A stretch of 64,000 nucleotides of DNA from Diplonema japonicum (Eukaryota > Euglenozoa > Diplonemea > Diplonemida > Diplonemidae): the NCBI GenBank assembly GCA_964019335.1, contig OZ025671.1:62001-126000 (forward strand), read 5' to 3'. The notes below the pieces were generated by a model, which was not told where the DNA came from, did not search any database, and saw nothing but the letters and a program-made list of their open reading frames with translations. Position numbers and translations under genes: made by a program. Of this stretch, positions 1 through 8,468 are shown piece after piece. Position 1 is the first letter of the stretch, and every line of letters starts with the position of its first letter.

Positions 1-3000
1 TTCAAGAACGGCGTGCGTCCCTTCTCATCTTCCATCTCTATGACAGCCTCTAAGTACCCAACGTCTGCCAGGGCAGCTATTGTCGGGCCGGGTCCAAACA
101 ATAGTTTTGCTTCTGTGCTTAGAATTCCAGCACACGCCGCCTTGTGGCAAAGCGACTCCTTTAACTCTTCACCACCCATTCGCTCTCCACTAGGTATCGT
201 GATCAAACCGCACCTTTGCATCGGGTAAAGAACCTTAGCGATCCCCTTGCTGCAACATATATCAGCTATTTGCTCCTTCCCTTCTAGGTCCTTAACTGTT
301 CCAGTGGATATCAAGCTTACAGCAGCAGCAGTCGCCTCGGCGGGGAAGTCGTCAACCTTTCGCAATACTAGCTGGATCGGCGGAGTGGTGTTAAAAGGCG
401 TTGTTAGCGATGCATTCAGCTTCACTGACGCCTTGCACATCAGGTCGAGGGTCTTCCACATTTTGTTTGCTATCACCTCTTGCAGTGGTGTGCCACATTC
501 ATTTGCGCTAATGACGTTGACATTCACACCAGCCGAGATCAATGCCTCGCACACACCTACCTTCTTTTCGACACTGGAGACGGTGGATACTAACGCAAGC
601 TGAAGGAGATTCTTCCCACCAGGAAGTACTGCTTGAATGATCGAGCGCTGCAGCGTGATCAATGTTGTGAGGTGCGTACGGAAGCCGTAGGTTATGCAAC
701 TTTGAACCAAGTGCATCAGCATCGCGGGGCTAAGGTCGTTACTGAAGCAAGGAAGGAGCAGAGTGAGGATGCTGTCTTTCTCATGGTAGTCGCCCTTGGA
801 ATGTAACGCCAGCGACAACGGGTGTTCAACGACAGAAAGCGACCTGTCCCATGTCCATGACGGCGACTTGGTCCTTATGAAGTTGTCCACAAGAACCGGT
901 CGGCACTGGTCGCAGAGGACCTGAAGGATGGTCCTGTACCCTGTGGGCGACTCCGGTACCACGATCAGAGCATCGGGATCGGGGCTCCTCAAGAGGAGCA
1001 ACATGAATATGTCTAGCACAGTGCTCTTACGTGTAATATCAGAAAGACGCTGCTGGAAGTCTGGCGTATCATAAGGGGGCACTCTCAGCAAGGCAGAGAG
1101 AGGGGTATAGTCAGAAAAGACACTCAGGTCGCTAAACTCACCCTCTTTTAGCAAAACATCAACAACACTCGTGTAGCATCGGCATGCCGCAATATGGATG
1201 GGGCTGCTGTACGGACGGTCCCGCATTGACCTCAGGTTGCACTTTTTCGTTTGTAAAATTGCTAATGCCATCTGTACACTCTTGTCGTCAGTGCTGTCGT
1301 ACAGCAGAGCTGTCAGCAGGGGTGTGTTTCCCGTATCCCCTTCGCAATGCAACCACGAGTCGTCTGCAGTATTCAGAAACTTGTTGCAAATCCTTGAAAC
1401 AACCCCAGTCATCCCATGTTCCACCGCAAGGCAGAGAAACGAAGGAGCTAAGAGTCCCACTCCCTCAGAATCGGCTTGAATTGCATCAAGTAGCTGCAAT
1501 ATGACCGCTTCATTCCTGTTGTACGACATCAGTGAGTAGTGCAGTGGAGAAAAGCCTGCTCTATCAGATGTGATCACAAAACCTGCTTCCAGAAAAAGGG
1601 AGATTGCACCATTCAGGCACCTATGAGACCTGCACCCCGCTGCGTAATGTAAAGGTGTCTTCCCTTCTGCATCGGCGGTGTCGCAATCAGCATCTTCACA
1701 ATGCGTAAGTATTGTAGTCAGGATGCTCAGCAGCACCGTTTCTTCTTCGGTAGTGTTACGCATCAGATAGTGCAGGCAGTTCTCGTTCTTCTCGTCCAGT
1801 ATATCAGGGCTTGCTCCTGCACACAAAATAACTTGGACTGTCACCTTGTCGGCCTTAGCGCATGCAGCCTGCAGGACTGTGCAGCCAGAAGCGCCCACTA
1901 GATCAAGACACCCACAAGCCGCGTCTGCTAGGATCTCTGCTGTTGCAGACCTTAAATCGTTTTCATAGTGATGGTTAATGACAGAGAGTAACGGAGAGCA
2001 GAAGTCTTTGCCAATGGGGCAACCTGCAGTGAGCAAGCATTGCACACTTTCTGGCAGGCAAGCACTGGCAGCAAAGGCGAGGCATGAAGAGTTCTTCTTA
2101 CCATGAGGACCTTCCCATTGCACCTTTTCTGTTTGGAGAATCGCATTTGCGAGATTCAGCTGCTTCACGTGGGAATTAAAACACAAGTATAGAGGTGTTT
2201 CGCCCGTTAGTGTCCACTTGTTCACGTCGACGCCAACCTCTAGTAGTCGCAAGGCTACATTTGTATTGTTTTGAGTAATGGCCAAACAGAGAGCAGTAGA
2301 ACCTTGTAGGTATCCATCACAGCAAATGTCTGACGTGTCCAGTAGCTCCAGTACGTCTTTTTCACCGTTGACAACAAGCCCTGCAGCGACACATGAGTTC
2401 CCTGTGTTGGGGTCGAAATTGATGCACCTCAAGAGACACCTGATGATTGACAGCTCGCCAAATAACATACATAAATGGCACAGCTGTATTCCGTGAAAGG
2501 TCTCGTTGCATATCTTCTCCAGCAGATCATGGTTCAGGCACTTGACTGTCTCGAAGAATAGCGAGAACAGTGCACGCTCCGATATTCTGTTCAGCACCTC
2601 AAAGATGGTTGCCTGAGACACGAAGCTGTGAAAAAGCCTGTTGATGGACGTTATGAAGGGTGACAGGTTGCTGTATGCTTCACACGTCTGCAACAGGAGG
2701 TACAGCGTGTCTACTGCTGACTCGAGAATGGCTATTTCGTGGCTTATGACTGTTATCTCGCTGTGCATGGGTAAGAGGACGTCGTGTGCGTTGGCACCGT
2801 GTGCCAAAAACCTCACAGCATGTGTGCCTGGCTTCAGTGCTTTGACACGCAGTTTCGCAAATGAGACTGCAGGGCTGAAGCACAGTGTCTCGGGGTCGAA
2901 CTGTATGCCACCAGAAGAGCAACACGGCTGCAAGACAAGTGAGTACAGCTTCGTGAGAGGGTTCACAGTCATTGTCAATGAGATCTCGCTCCCCTGCCTC

Positions 3001-3395
3001 AATTCGGCATACCACCTTAAGCAAGACAGCTTGGGGGGAAGCAAGGGGACTGGCTGTGATAGCTTCATCTTCTCGAGCATCACCTTTCTGTCCATTTCAA
3101 TGATGTAGCTGTCCATACAGATGTCGTTCATTATTTCCACAAACACTGCTGCATCTTCTCCAAACATATCTTGGAAGCTCTGCCCGTACTCCCGTAAGGG
3201 GTCACCCCCACCATAAGCGACAGCCATTGCCACAAAAGCCTCACAACGCGACGACGGTTGTTCTAAAGGCACCACATAGCAGCAGGCTACACCCTCAAAC
3301 TGGATGGCATAGCACAGCGTTCCCTCACATTTGGCGATGGAAGCCTTCTCTTCAAGGATATTGCCTTCAATGCTACAGCAAGAGATTCTGGCCAT
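1..3395 (-). CDS. Large ankyrin-repeat protein, 3' end beyond window
   Basis: An uninterrupted minus-strand frame runs from an ATG at 3395 to the window edge: 1131 complete codons with no stop, ending in the repeat-like segment EDEKGRTPFL. Ankyrin-type units recur from about residue 300 on, for example GSTALCLAITQNNTNVALRL, EGKTPLHYAAG and FSPLHYSLMS. The first 300 residues are not ankyrin; residues 150-215 (FDPETLCFSP...) have a beta-rich, Ig-like look, which is a guess. Ankyrin stacks bind other proteins, so a scaffold role is likely, but no partner can be named. Two earlier ATGs (3403, 3399) are in other, quickly closed frames. A CGCACACAG acceptor-like site lies about 27 nt upstream. The gap to the next gene is 76 nt. 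Confidence 0.85.
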   Translation of the reverse strand, partial: MARISCCSIEGNILEEKASIAKCEGTLCYAIQFEGVACCYVVPLEQPSSRCEAFVAMAVAYGGGDPLREYGQSFQDMFGEDAAVFVEIMNDICMDSYIIEMDRKVMLEKMKLSQPVPLLPPKLSCLRWYAELRQGSEISLTMTVNPLTKLYSLVLQPCCSSGGIQFDPETLCFSPAVSFAKLRVKALKPGTHAVRFLAHGANAHDVLLPMHSEITVISHEIAILESAVDTLYLLLQTCEAYSNLSPFITSINRLFHSFVSQATIFEVLNRISERALFSLFFETVKCLNHDLLEKICNETFHGIQLCHLCMLFGELSIIRCLLRCINFDPNTGNSCVAAGLVVNGEKDVLELLDTSDICCDGYLQGSTALCLAITQNNTNVALRLLEVGVDVNKWTLTGETPLYLCFNSHVKQLNLANAILQTEKVQWEGPHGKKNSSCLAFAASACLPESVQCLLTAGCPIGKDFCSPLLSVINHHYENDLRSATAEILADAACGCLDLVGASGCTVLQAACAKADKVTVQVILCAGASPDILDEKNENCLHYLMRNTTEEETVLLSILTTILTHCEDADCDTADAEGKTPLHYAAGCRSHRCLNGAISLFLEAGFVITSDRAGFSPLHYSLMSYNRNEAVILQLLDAIQADSEGVGLLAPSFLCLAVEHGMTGVVSRICNKFLNTADDSWLHCEGDTGNTPLLTALLYDSTDDKSVQMALAILQTKKCNLRSMRDRPYSSPIHIAACRCYTSVVDVLLKEGEFSDLSVFSDYTPLSALLRVPPYDTPDFQQRLSDITRKSTVLDIFMLLLLRSPDPDALIVVPESPTGYRTILQVLCDQCRPVLVDNFIRTKSPSWTWDRSLSVVEHPLSLALHSKGDYHEKDSILTLLLPCFSNDLSPAMLMHLVQSCITYGFRTHLTTLITLQRSIIQAVLPGGKNLLQLALVSTVSSVEKKVGVCEALISAGVNVNVISANECGTPLQEVIANKMWKTLDLMCKASVKLNASLTTPFNTTPPIQLVLRKVDDFPAEATAAAVSLISTGTVKDLEGKEQIADICCSKGIAKVLYPMQRCGLITIPSGERMGGEELKESLCHKAACAGILSTEAKLLFGPGPTIAALADVGYLEAVIEMEDEKGRTPFL

Positions 3396-3471
3396 GCATG
3401 CATTTCGTGTAAGTCTGTGTGCGATTGAAAAAAGTATAAAACTCAGAACAATGATGACGTGCTAAGCCCGA

Positions 3472-4047
3472 CTAGTCGATGTCGTCGGTGCTGGTCACAG
3501 GAGCCGGAGGGAGTATTGGTGTTGGGTTCTCAACTTCCCCCTTACTCCTTTTTGGCTCAGGGCTTGGTGTAGGTTCGCTTGGTTCCGTGCGCTTTCGCAC
3601 CTCTTTCACCACCTTGTGTGCTTCCGGGAATCGCGTTGTGAGGCTGTTGAGCATCTTGACGACCTTGAAAGCAACACTATCACGTGCTGCATCTTGACTC
3701 TCCTGCATTTTCCCCATAAAGACCGCTTCATCGAATTTTCCTTCAGCATGGAAGGGCCGTTTCTGTTTCAGCGTAACCCGTGCCTGGTACATAACGCCGG
3801 TTAACGACGATTCTGATTTCCAGTCTGACATCGTATACGTGGGCATTGGGTGGTCTCGCGAGGCAAGCCAGTCTTCAAGCTTGATCGCACTCCCCACCTC
3901 CACAGAGCTGCCTGATGACGACCGGACTACTTTTCTTGGCTCCAAAAACGCGACCTGTAGGTCACCCCTTCCGACGATCTGTATTGTTTCTTTTGATCAG
4001 AAGCACTTTTCGCATACCTCGTTCCCCCGCAGTACAGGCATCCCCAT
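3472..4047 (-). CDS. Small dsRNA-binding-motif-like protein, two exons
   Basis: The long exon (3978-3472) has no ATG between its upstream in-frame stop and its body, so a spliced start is needed. A 30-nt first exon (4047-4018, MGMPVLRGNE) joins it in frame if a 39-nt intron (4017-3979, GTATGC...AATACAG) is removed, giving 178 residues. Residues about 43-120 resemble a double-stranded-RNA-binding motif: LEDWLASRDHPMPTYTM, then a VMYQARVTL strand, FMGKMQESQDAARDSVAF and KVVKML, matching the family pattern of a Y strand, a second strand, and a helix rich in alanine. The C-terminal 50 residues are Pro/Ser/Glu rich. The domain call is by eye; without it the gene is simply a small hypothetical protein. 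The DnaJ stop is 34 nt upstream. Confidence 0.6.
3979..4017 (-). other. 39-nt cis-intron in dsRBM-like gene
   Basis: Minus strand reads AACGAG|GTATGC...AATACAG|ATCGTC. Removing it joins a short ATG exon to an otherwise ATG-less frame in phase 0. Confidence 0.65.
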
Positions 4048-4081
4048 GTTCTCCACTGTTTCCACATCGCCAAAGTTCTTG

Positions 4082-5383
4082 TCAGCAGTCGAGATGACCA
4101 CCTGTTGGAATGTTGAGATCGGTTGTTATGCGGCATACCTTTTCCCCAATTCTGAATACAAGCTCTTTATTCTTAAAGAAGAACATCTGCCCATCCCCTA
4201 TGTGCACCGATATCTGCAACACATCCCCCGGGCCATACGGCTGCACTACTGCCTTAGACTTGGTGGAACCCAAATTGTAGACATTCCCATCGCTGTTCCA
4301 CACCACACCCCACTTGCCCTTCGCCACGTCACTGTGGTACCTCCTCTCACAGTGGGCATGTGGTGGTGCCAACCCCACCACAACCTCGTCGCCTGCTTTC
4401 TTCGTAATCTTCCATGAGGCGCTGTGGATGCCATCGATCGACTTGAACACCTTCTTCCCCAACGCTGCTTGCAAAGCACCTGGCAACCTGATTCTAGAAG
4501 CAGTTGCCTCTTTGTCCTTCAGTCTGATACCTTTCCCAACAGGCGGCTTCCATCCTTCGCCGCCTTCCGACTGGCCTGGCTCTGTGCTGCCTTTTATAGA
4601 CGCTAGGATGTCTTTCGGCAGAGGGTGCGGCGGGAGCAGTGTGACACCAACACCACAGAGTTCAGATAAGATATCACAATAAGCGCATAGCGGGCCTTCG
4701 ATCTTACCGAGTTGTCCATGAGTCAATCTTTCAAGTCGGATGTCATGTCTCTTGCTTGGGTCGGGGTCCAGATAGTGTCTGTGCTCAATGTCATCACCTG
4801 TTCTACGATAGAGCGTGTGCGGGACTTGCCTGATCTCATACACAAGGTCCTGTATCCTCCCGCCCAATACCTGGTCGCCTTGGTCGGGGTAGTGGAGCTT
4901 CGTGCCCGTCTTCCAACCGGGCATGATGGGCACGACAAGGGTCTTCCGCTCTTGGATCAGGTCGCCATTCACCATGCGCCCCCGTTTGATCTGTATGGTT
5001 TTGTTGCACCCCCTAAACAGCTCCTCGAGGGTCACAGACAGTTCCTCCGTCACCACACTCTTGTGCATCCCTTCCATGAGAGGGCCCGTGTAGCTCATTG
5101 CTTCCTGTTTCTCAATTGTTCGCAGTGTGTTCGTGTCCGGGTCCACCAGAGCGGTGTACGCATCGTTGATCTCTTTGAAGCGACGCTCGGCGATAGCCAC
5201 GTTGTTGAGATTCCTGTCAGGATGCCACCTCAGCGACTGCCTTTTGTAAGCTTTGGTAACTTCCTGTGCCGTGGCGTCGTGCGGCACGCCCAGGGCATCG
5301 TGGTAGCTGATGGTCGCCTCCACCACCATTGGGTTCACATCAATTTTTTCATCAGCTTGTTTCTTCACCCGACTCCCGAACAT
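4082..5383 (-). CDS. DnaJ (Hsp40) co-chaperone with C-terminal SPRY-like domain
   Basis: J domain at residues 27-85 with the HPD motif at 54-56, which stimulates Hsp70 ATPase. A type-II (DNAJB-like) C-terminal substrate-binding region follows at about 105-205: VTLEELFRGCNKTIQIKR, then PGWKTGTKLHYPDQGDQVLG and VPHTLYRRTGDD. There is no cysteine-rich zinc region. After a linker with a short Cys pair, residues 300-425 look like a SPRY/B30.2-type beta-sandwich (GDVLQISVHIGDGQMFFFKN). That extension is not usual for DnaJ proteins and may give it a client or adaptor. I chose ATG 5383 (MFGSRVKKQ, 433 aa) because acceptor-like CACAACAG lies just upstream. An in-frame ATG at 5425 would add 14 residues and leave 27 nt to the RING gene. 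Confidence 0.85.
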   Translation of the reverse strand: MFGSRVKKQADEKIDVNPMVVEATISYHDALGVPHDATAQEVTKAYKRQSLRWHPDRNLNNVAIAERRFKEINDAYTALVDPDTNTLRTIEKQEAMSYTGPLMEGMHKSVVTEELSVTLEELFRGCNKTIQIKRGRMVNGDLIQERKTLVVPIMPGWKTGTKLHYPDQGDQVLGGRIQDLVYEIRQVPHTLYRRTGDDIEHRHYLDPDPSKRHDIRLERLTHGQLGKIEGPLCAYCDILSELCGVGVTLLPPHPLPKDILASIKGSTEPGQSEGGEGWKPPVGKGIRLKDKEATASRIRLPGALQAALGKKVFKSIDGIHSASWKITKKAGDEVVVGLAPPHAHCERRYHSDVAKGKWGVVWNSDGNVYNLGSTKSKAVVQPYGPGDVLQISVHIGDGQMFFFKNKELVFRIGEKVCRITTDLNIPTGGHLDC

Positions 5384-5452
5384 CTTTGTGATACCTGATT
5401 CCTCTGTTGTGATACTAAGAAACATTCAAAACAAATATTTTACCTAAACTAA

Positions 5453-6325
5453 TCACGAGGACTTGCGCGGGTTCTGTATCGCAGAGGCGCAAACAGGGCA
5501 AGTGGTGAGTTGTGTGGAACATGCAGCACACGTGCAGAAGTGCTGACAAGGGTTAAATGTCACGGACTTAGGTGATGTGTTGCAGATGATGCACCTCGGT
5601 GACAGCTGCTGGAGGTGGCTGATAACAGCCTGCGACAAGGCACGAAACCGTTTAGCTTCTGCTTTAGTGGTGAACTCTTTCCCCGGTCTAAGCCCCCATC
5701 GCCATCTATCATGTGTATTACACAACCAGTTCAGTGCCTCCTTCGTGTCAACGCTGAACGCACTACTCCCGTCATCGGCTTGGATGCTTTCCGGCAGCGC
5801 AGCCTGGGCCTCAAGGTCGCCGAGGATGTCACGCAGGGTGTGACAGTCGAGTTCTCCATTCAGCCTGTTGATTACACCTTCTCCCCCAAGGTTGTACACT
5901 TCCCATCTAATTGCTGTTGCCACGTACCTAGCGTACTCTCTGAAGTCCAACCAGTCTTTCATATTAGGGTGCTTCCCTTCACGCGTGTCTCCAATATCAA
6001 CTAGCCCCGGCACAGGCCGCCCAGTGTACGGTATATAAGGTTTGAAATCCCTTGATTTCTGAACAGAGGCATTGGCCAACTCGTTCCTTTTCGCAGCGTC
6101 GTGCGCACTGCCATTTACGTGCACCCGCAGAGAAGGCTTCGCTGTGACGCGCTGCAACTTTGTCTGCCTTTGCTTGCTCCTGTACAGCACCTGTATGGTG
6201 ATGACCACAAAGAGCACAGTGCACATGACACCTGCCCATAACTCCTGGAATCTAGAAAGACCTAGGTTGGTATCACCAACCCCTATGGGAAGCGTGAGGG
6301 TGGGAACATCTTCTTTTAAAGACAT
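5453..6325 (-). CDS. Membrane-anchored RING-finger protein, likely E3 ubiquitin ligase
   Basis: 290 residues from ATG 6325. One hydrophobic helix at about 30-47 (WAGVMCTVLFVVITIQVLY) is followed by a basic stretch, so the bulk probably faces the cytosol. The extreme C terminus is a RING of the IAP/MUL1-like type: CIICNTSPKSVTFNPCQHFC, then TCAACS and CPVC, with the Cys/His spacing expected for two zinc sites. Proteins of this layout are usually membrane-bound E3 ligases acting with an E2 enzyme. The middle 170 residues are not recognised. ATG 6325 directly follows CACTGCTTACAG, a good splice acceptor; ATG 6346 would add 7 residues but lies before that site. The METTL21-like stop is 37 nt upstream. 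Confidence 0.8.
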   Translation of the reverse strand: MSLKEDVPTLTLPIGVGDTNLGLSRFQELWAGVMCTVLFVVITIQVLYRSKQRQTKLQRVTAKPSLRVHVNGSAHDAAKRNELANASVQKSRDFKPYIPYTGRPVPGLVDIGDTREGKHPNMKDWLDFREYARYVATAIRWEVYNLGGEGVINRLNGELDCHTLRDILGDLEAQAALPESIQADDGSSAFSVDTKEALNWLCNTHDRWRWGLRPGKEFTTKAEAKRFRALSQAVISHLQQLSPRCIICNTSPKSVTFNPCQHFCTCAACSTQLTTCPVCASAIQNPRKSS

Positions 6326-6362
6326 CTGTAAGCAGTGACAGGACATTGAATATATATAAAAA

Positions 6363-7310
6363 CTACGGCACGCACCTCATAACACGATACAGCCGTGTCT
6401 CTTGGTTGCTTGGGAGCCTTCCGCTCAAGAGAGGCAGCTGGAGTCGTTGATGCTTAAGCTGTGCTTCCGCTAACATGTTGAAAAAAGCCTCGTGAGGAGA
6501 ACCCTCTCTGAGAGTGGCAGACAATATAATGGTGGTATCCCTGTGGTGTGACAGCAGAGAAGTGAAAGTAGCGATGAGGTGGTGCCAGCCTTTGTAGCTG
6601 CCGCGGTAGAGGATGTCTGCAGCCAGTACTGTAAGGGGCTCTTCGTCAGGGATAAGCGAGGCTACTTTGTTGTACTGTTCTTCGTCACCCCAGAAATAAT
6701 GCAAAGCCTGCCACCTTCCCCTGCACTGCCCCATGTTACCCACAAGCAAAGGAAGGATTGCAGCGTCACCGTCTGTTGCAATGACAAGGTCAGCACCCCG
6801 GAGACTCGCCATAACCGAAGGCAGTCCCACACCGCAGCCAAGTTCCAGCACCGTCCCTCCCATCTTCAAACCATCAAGGTACGCAGCAAGCACAAATGCA
6901 GCGTCCCACGTGACACTACCAGTTCCTCCTCCTTCATAACGCCATTGCTGATGCACCATCACCTCTCCGGTGTTTGTGAACAAAAACCTTCGTTGCTTTC
7001 CAGTTGCTCCGCCAACAGCCCTGCTCCCCTCTATTTCCTTCTTCCTACCTTCGTCTTCCCTCACCTTCTGCTTGCGCATAATAACAATAACATCGCCCTC
7101 CACGATACCCGCCTCGACAAAACTTTGTCCCACCTTTGCAACTGGCCCAGTCCGCTGGCATTCCACAAACCACCGCGTGTTCGCCGTCCCCTTGCCGAGC
7201 CCCAACTTAGCTTTCATAGAGCCCAAATGCCTTGCGATGCTATCAGAAGCTCTCACCGCATAAGGCACAGCTGTGGAGCAGGGCTCAGCCTTGAGGAGGA
7301 TCACAACCAT
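6363..7310 (-). CDS. METTL21-type protein methyltransferase with N-terminal ubiquitin-like domain
   Basis: 315 residues. Residues 110-315 are a seven-beta-strand, SAM-dependent methyltransferase of the METTL21/Methyltransf_16 family, which mostly methylates lysines on chaperones, elongation factors and similar proteins. Seen: the SAM loop VLELGCGVGLPSV (154-166), the acidic strand ending VIATDGD (177-182), and the post-strand motif AADILYRGSYKGW, here with ADILY in place of the family's usual D-x-x-Y variant. Residues 1-80 look like a ubiquitin-like fold ending VEAGIVEGDVIVIMRK, joined by a charged linker. The fusion is unusual; the UBL could guide substrate choice. The start ATG directly follows TACATTAAG, 21 nt after the stop of the upstream gene, the tightest gap in the window. 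Confidence 0.8.
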   Translation of the reverse strand: MVVILLKAEPCSTAVPYAVRASDSIARHLGSMKAKLGLGKGTANTRWFVECQRTGPVAKVGQSFVEAGIVEGDVIVIMRKQKVREDEGRKKEIEGSRAVGGATGKQRRFLFTNTGEVMVHQQWRYEGGGTGSVTWDAAFVLAAYLDGLKMGGTVLELGCGVGLPSVMASLRGADLVIATDGDAAILPLLVGNMGQCRGRWQALHYFWGDEEQYNKVASLIPDEEPLTVLAADILYRGSYKGWHHLIATFTSLLSHHRDTTIILSATLREGSPHEAFFNMLAEAQLKHQRLQLPLLSGRLPSNQETRLYRVMRCVP

Positions 7311-7331
7311 CTTAATGTACTCCTTTGGTGC

Positions 7332-8468
7332 TTAAGGGTGCCACTCAGACGATTTCAGGAACACACCACGCAGCTCGCTATGGAAGGTGTAAATAGAGCT
7401 TATCCCCTTGCAAACCGGCAGTGCCTTCGCCTGGTTGAGTTGATGTCGCTGGAAACTCTCGAAAGACCCAAAACAATCTAAGACGTGTTCATCTGGCTTC
7501 CCTGTGCTGTACTGCACGCTCACTTCGTGTTCGCAGGGTGCGGACACCACTGGCATGAGAGGGTCAAAGTCGAAGTGCGGTACGGCAGACCGTTCATCGA
7601 AGTCAGCGAAAGTGTAGGCATGCGGGGGTGCCTGTGCTGCCAGAAGAGCGCGCTTTGGGATGTCGTGCAAGGACGTTACGTCTAATGTTCTGGCAGCAGC
7701 ATCGTAAGCCAGTACTACAGTGGCAGGCATCCCCACCGAGGGGGTGAGGTGCTCAAGGCCAACGATTAAGCACGGAGCTCCTGCGACGAGGAAAGGTGCC
7801 TTCTTACTAAGGAGCATGTCATACGCTTTCAGCACCTCGTCAAAGGTCACCAAAACACCTGCTTCACGCACGCTGCTGAGGATGAGTCGTGCTCGCTTCA
7901 AGTGCTCGTTGTAGCGTGCGAGGGACGGCCTCGCGAGGCATAGCTTCGCCTCGTCGGCCGTGAGGCGTAGTACTGATGCCAGCTTGTGTTGCATTAACCA
8001 GGCTGTCATGGCTTTGCTAGTGCGTGAGTTCCTCCCCCGCATGCTGAGCAACACCTCCATGACGGTCAAGGCTGCGGTGTACATGTCGCCTCGCGGGAGG
8101 AGTGCCTGCAATCTGAGCACACTGTCTGCCAGCTGGCCATTGGCTGCTGCTGTTTCTGCTGAGATCACATCCGAGTTGTCAGTGCTTATCTTCGCGATCA
8201 CCTCATTCTGGGAGTAAGCTTTAGTACTGATTAAAGACATCTTGTGTGGCGCATCATGCACCTCGGTGGCGGCCCAGGGGTGACCACCAGACACCGGCAC
8301 GTGCTCATCTTGCGCGTACTCACACACACCCACAACCGCTACCACTGCCACCAATGCCAACACCGTGGCATGTGTTGCTACCGCGTGGTTAGAAGCCTCC
8401 TCAACTTCAGGCTCAGCGTGCGTCGCACGTTGCCGCCTGCGCTTTAACGCAGCCCCCGAGGCATGCAT
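7332..8468 (-). CDS. Unrecognised protein with one membrane segment
   Basis: 378 residues; no family recognised. A basic N terminus (ALKRRRQRA) is followed by a hydrophobic helix at about 29-49 (VLALVAVVAVVGV), consistent with a signal anchor. The remainder is soluble-looking, with helical (110-210) and strand-rich (225-290) stretches, including APCLIVGLEHLTPSVGMPA. It is the first gene of the left array: no gene lies upstream for 9 kb. The ATG is preceded by a long pyrimidine tract and acceptor, CCTCCCACTCTCCATAACAG, one base before ATG, the clearest trans-splice-like site in the window. A second ATG overlaps at 8464 in another frame. Confidence 0.7.
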   Translation of the reverse strand: MHASGAALKRRRQRATHAEPEVEEASNHAVATHATVLALVAVVAVVGVCEYAQDEHVPVSGGHPWAATEVHDAPHKMSLISTKAYSQNEVIAKISTDNSDVISAETAAANGQLADSVLRLQALLPRGDMYTAALTVMEVLLSMRGRNSRTSKAMTAWLMQHKLASVLRLTADEAKLCLARPSLARYNEHLKRARLILSSVREAGVLVTFDEVLKAYDMLLSKKAPFLVAGAPCLIVGLEHLTPSVGMPATVVLAYDAAARTLDVTSLHDIPKRALLAAQAPPHAYTFADFDERSAVPHFDFDPLMPVVSAPCEHEVSVQYSTGKPDEHVLDCFGSFESFQRHQLNQAKALPVCKGISSIYTFHSELRGVFLKSSEWHP

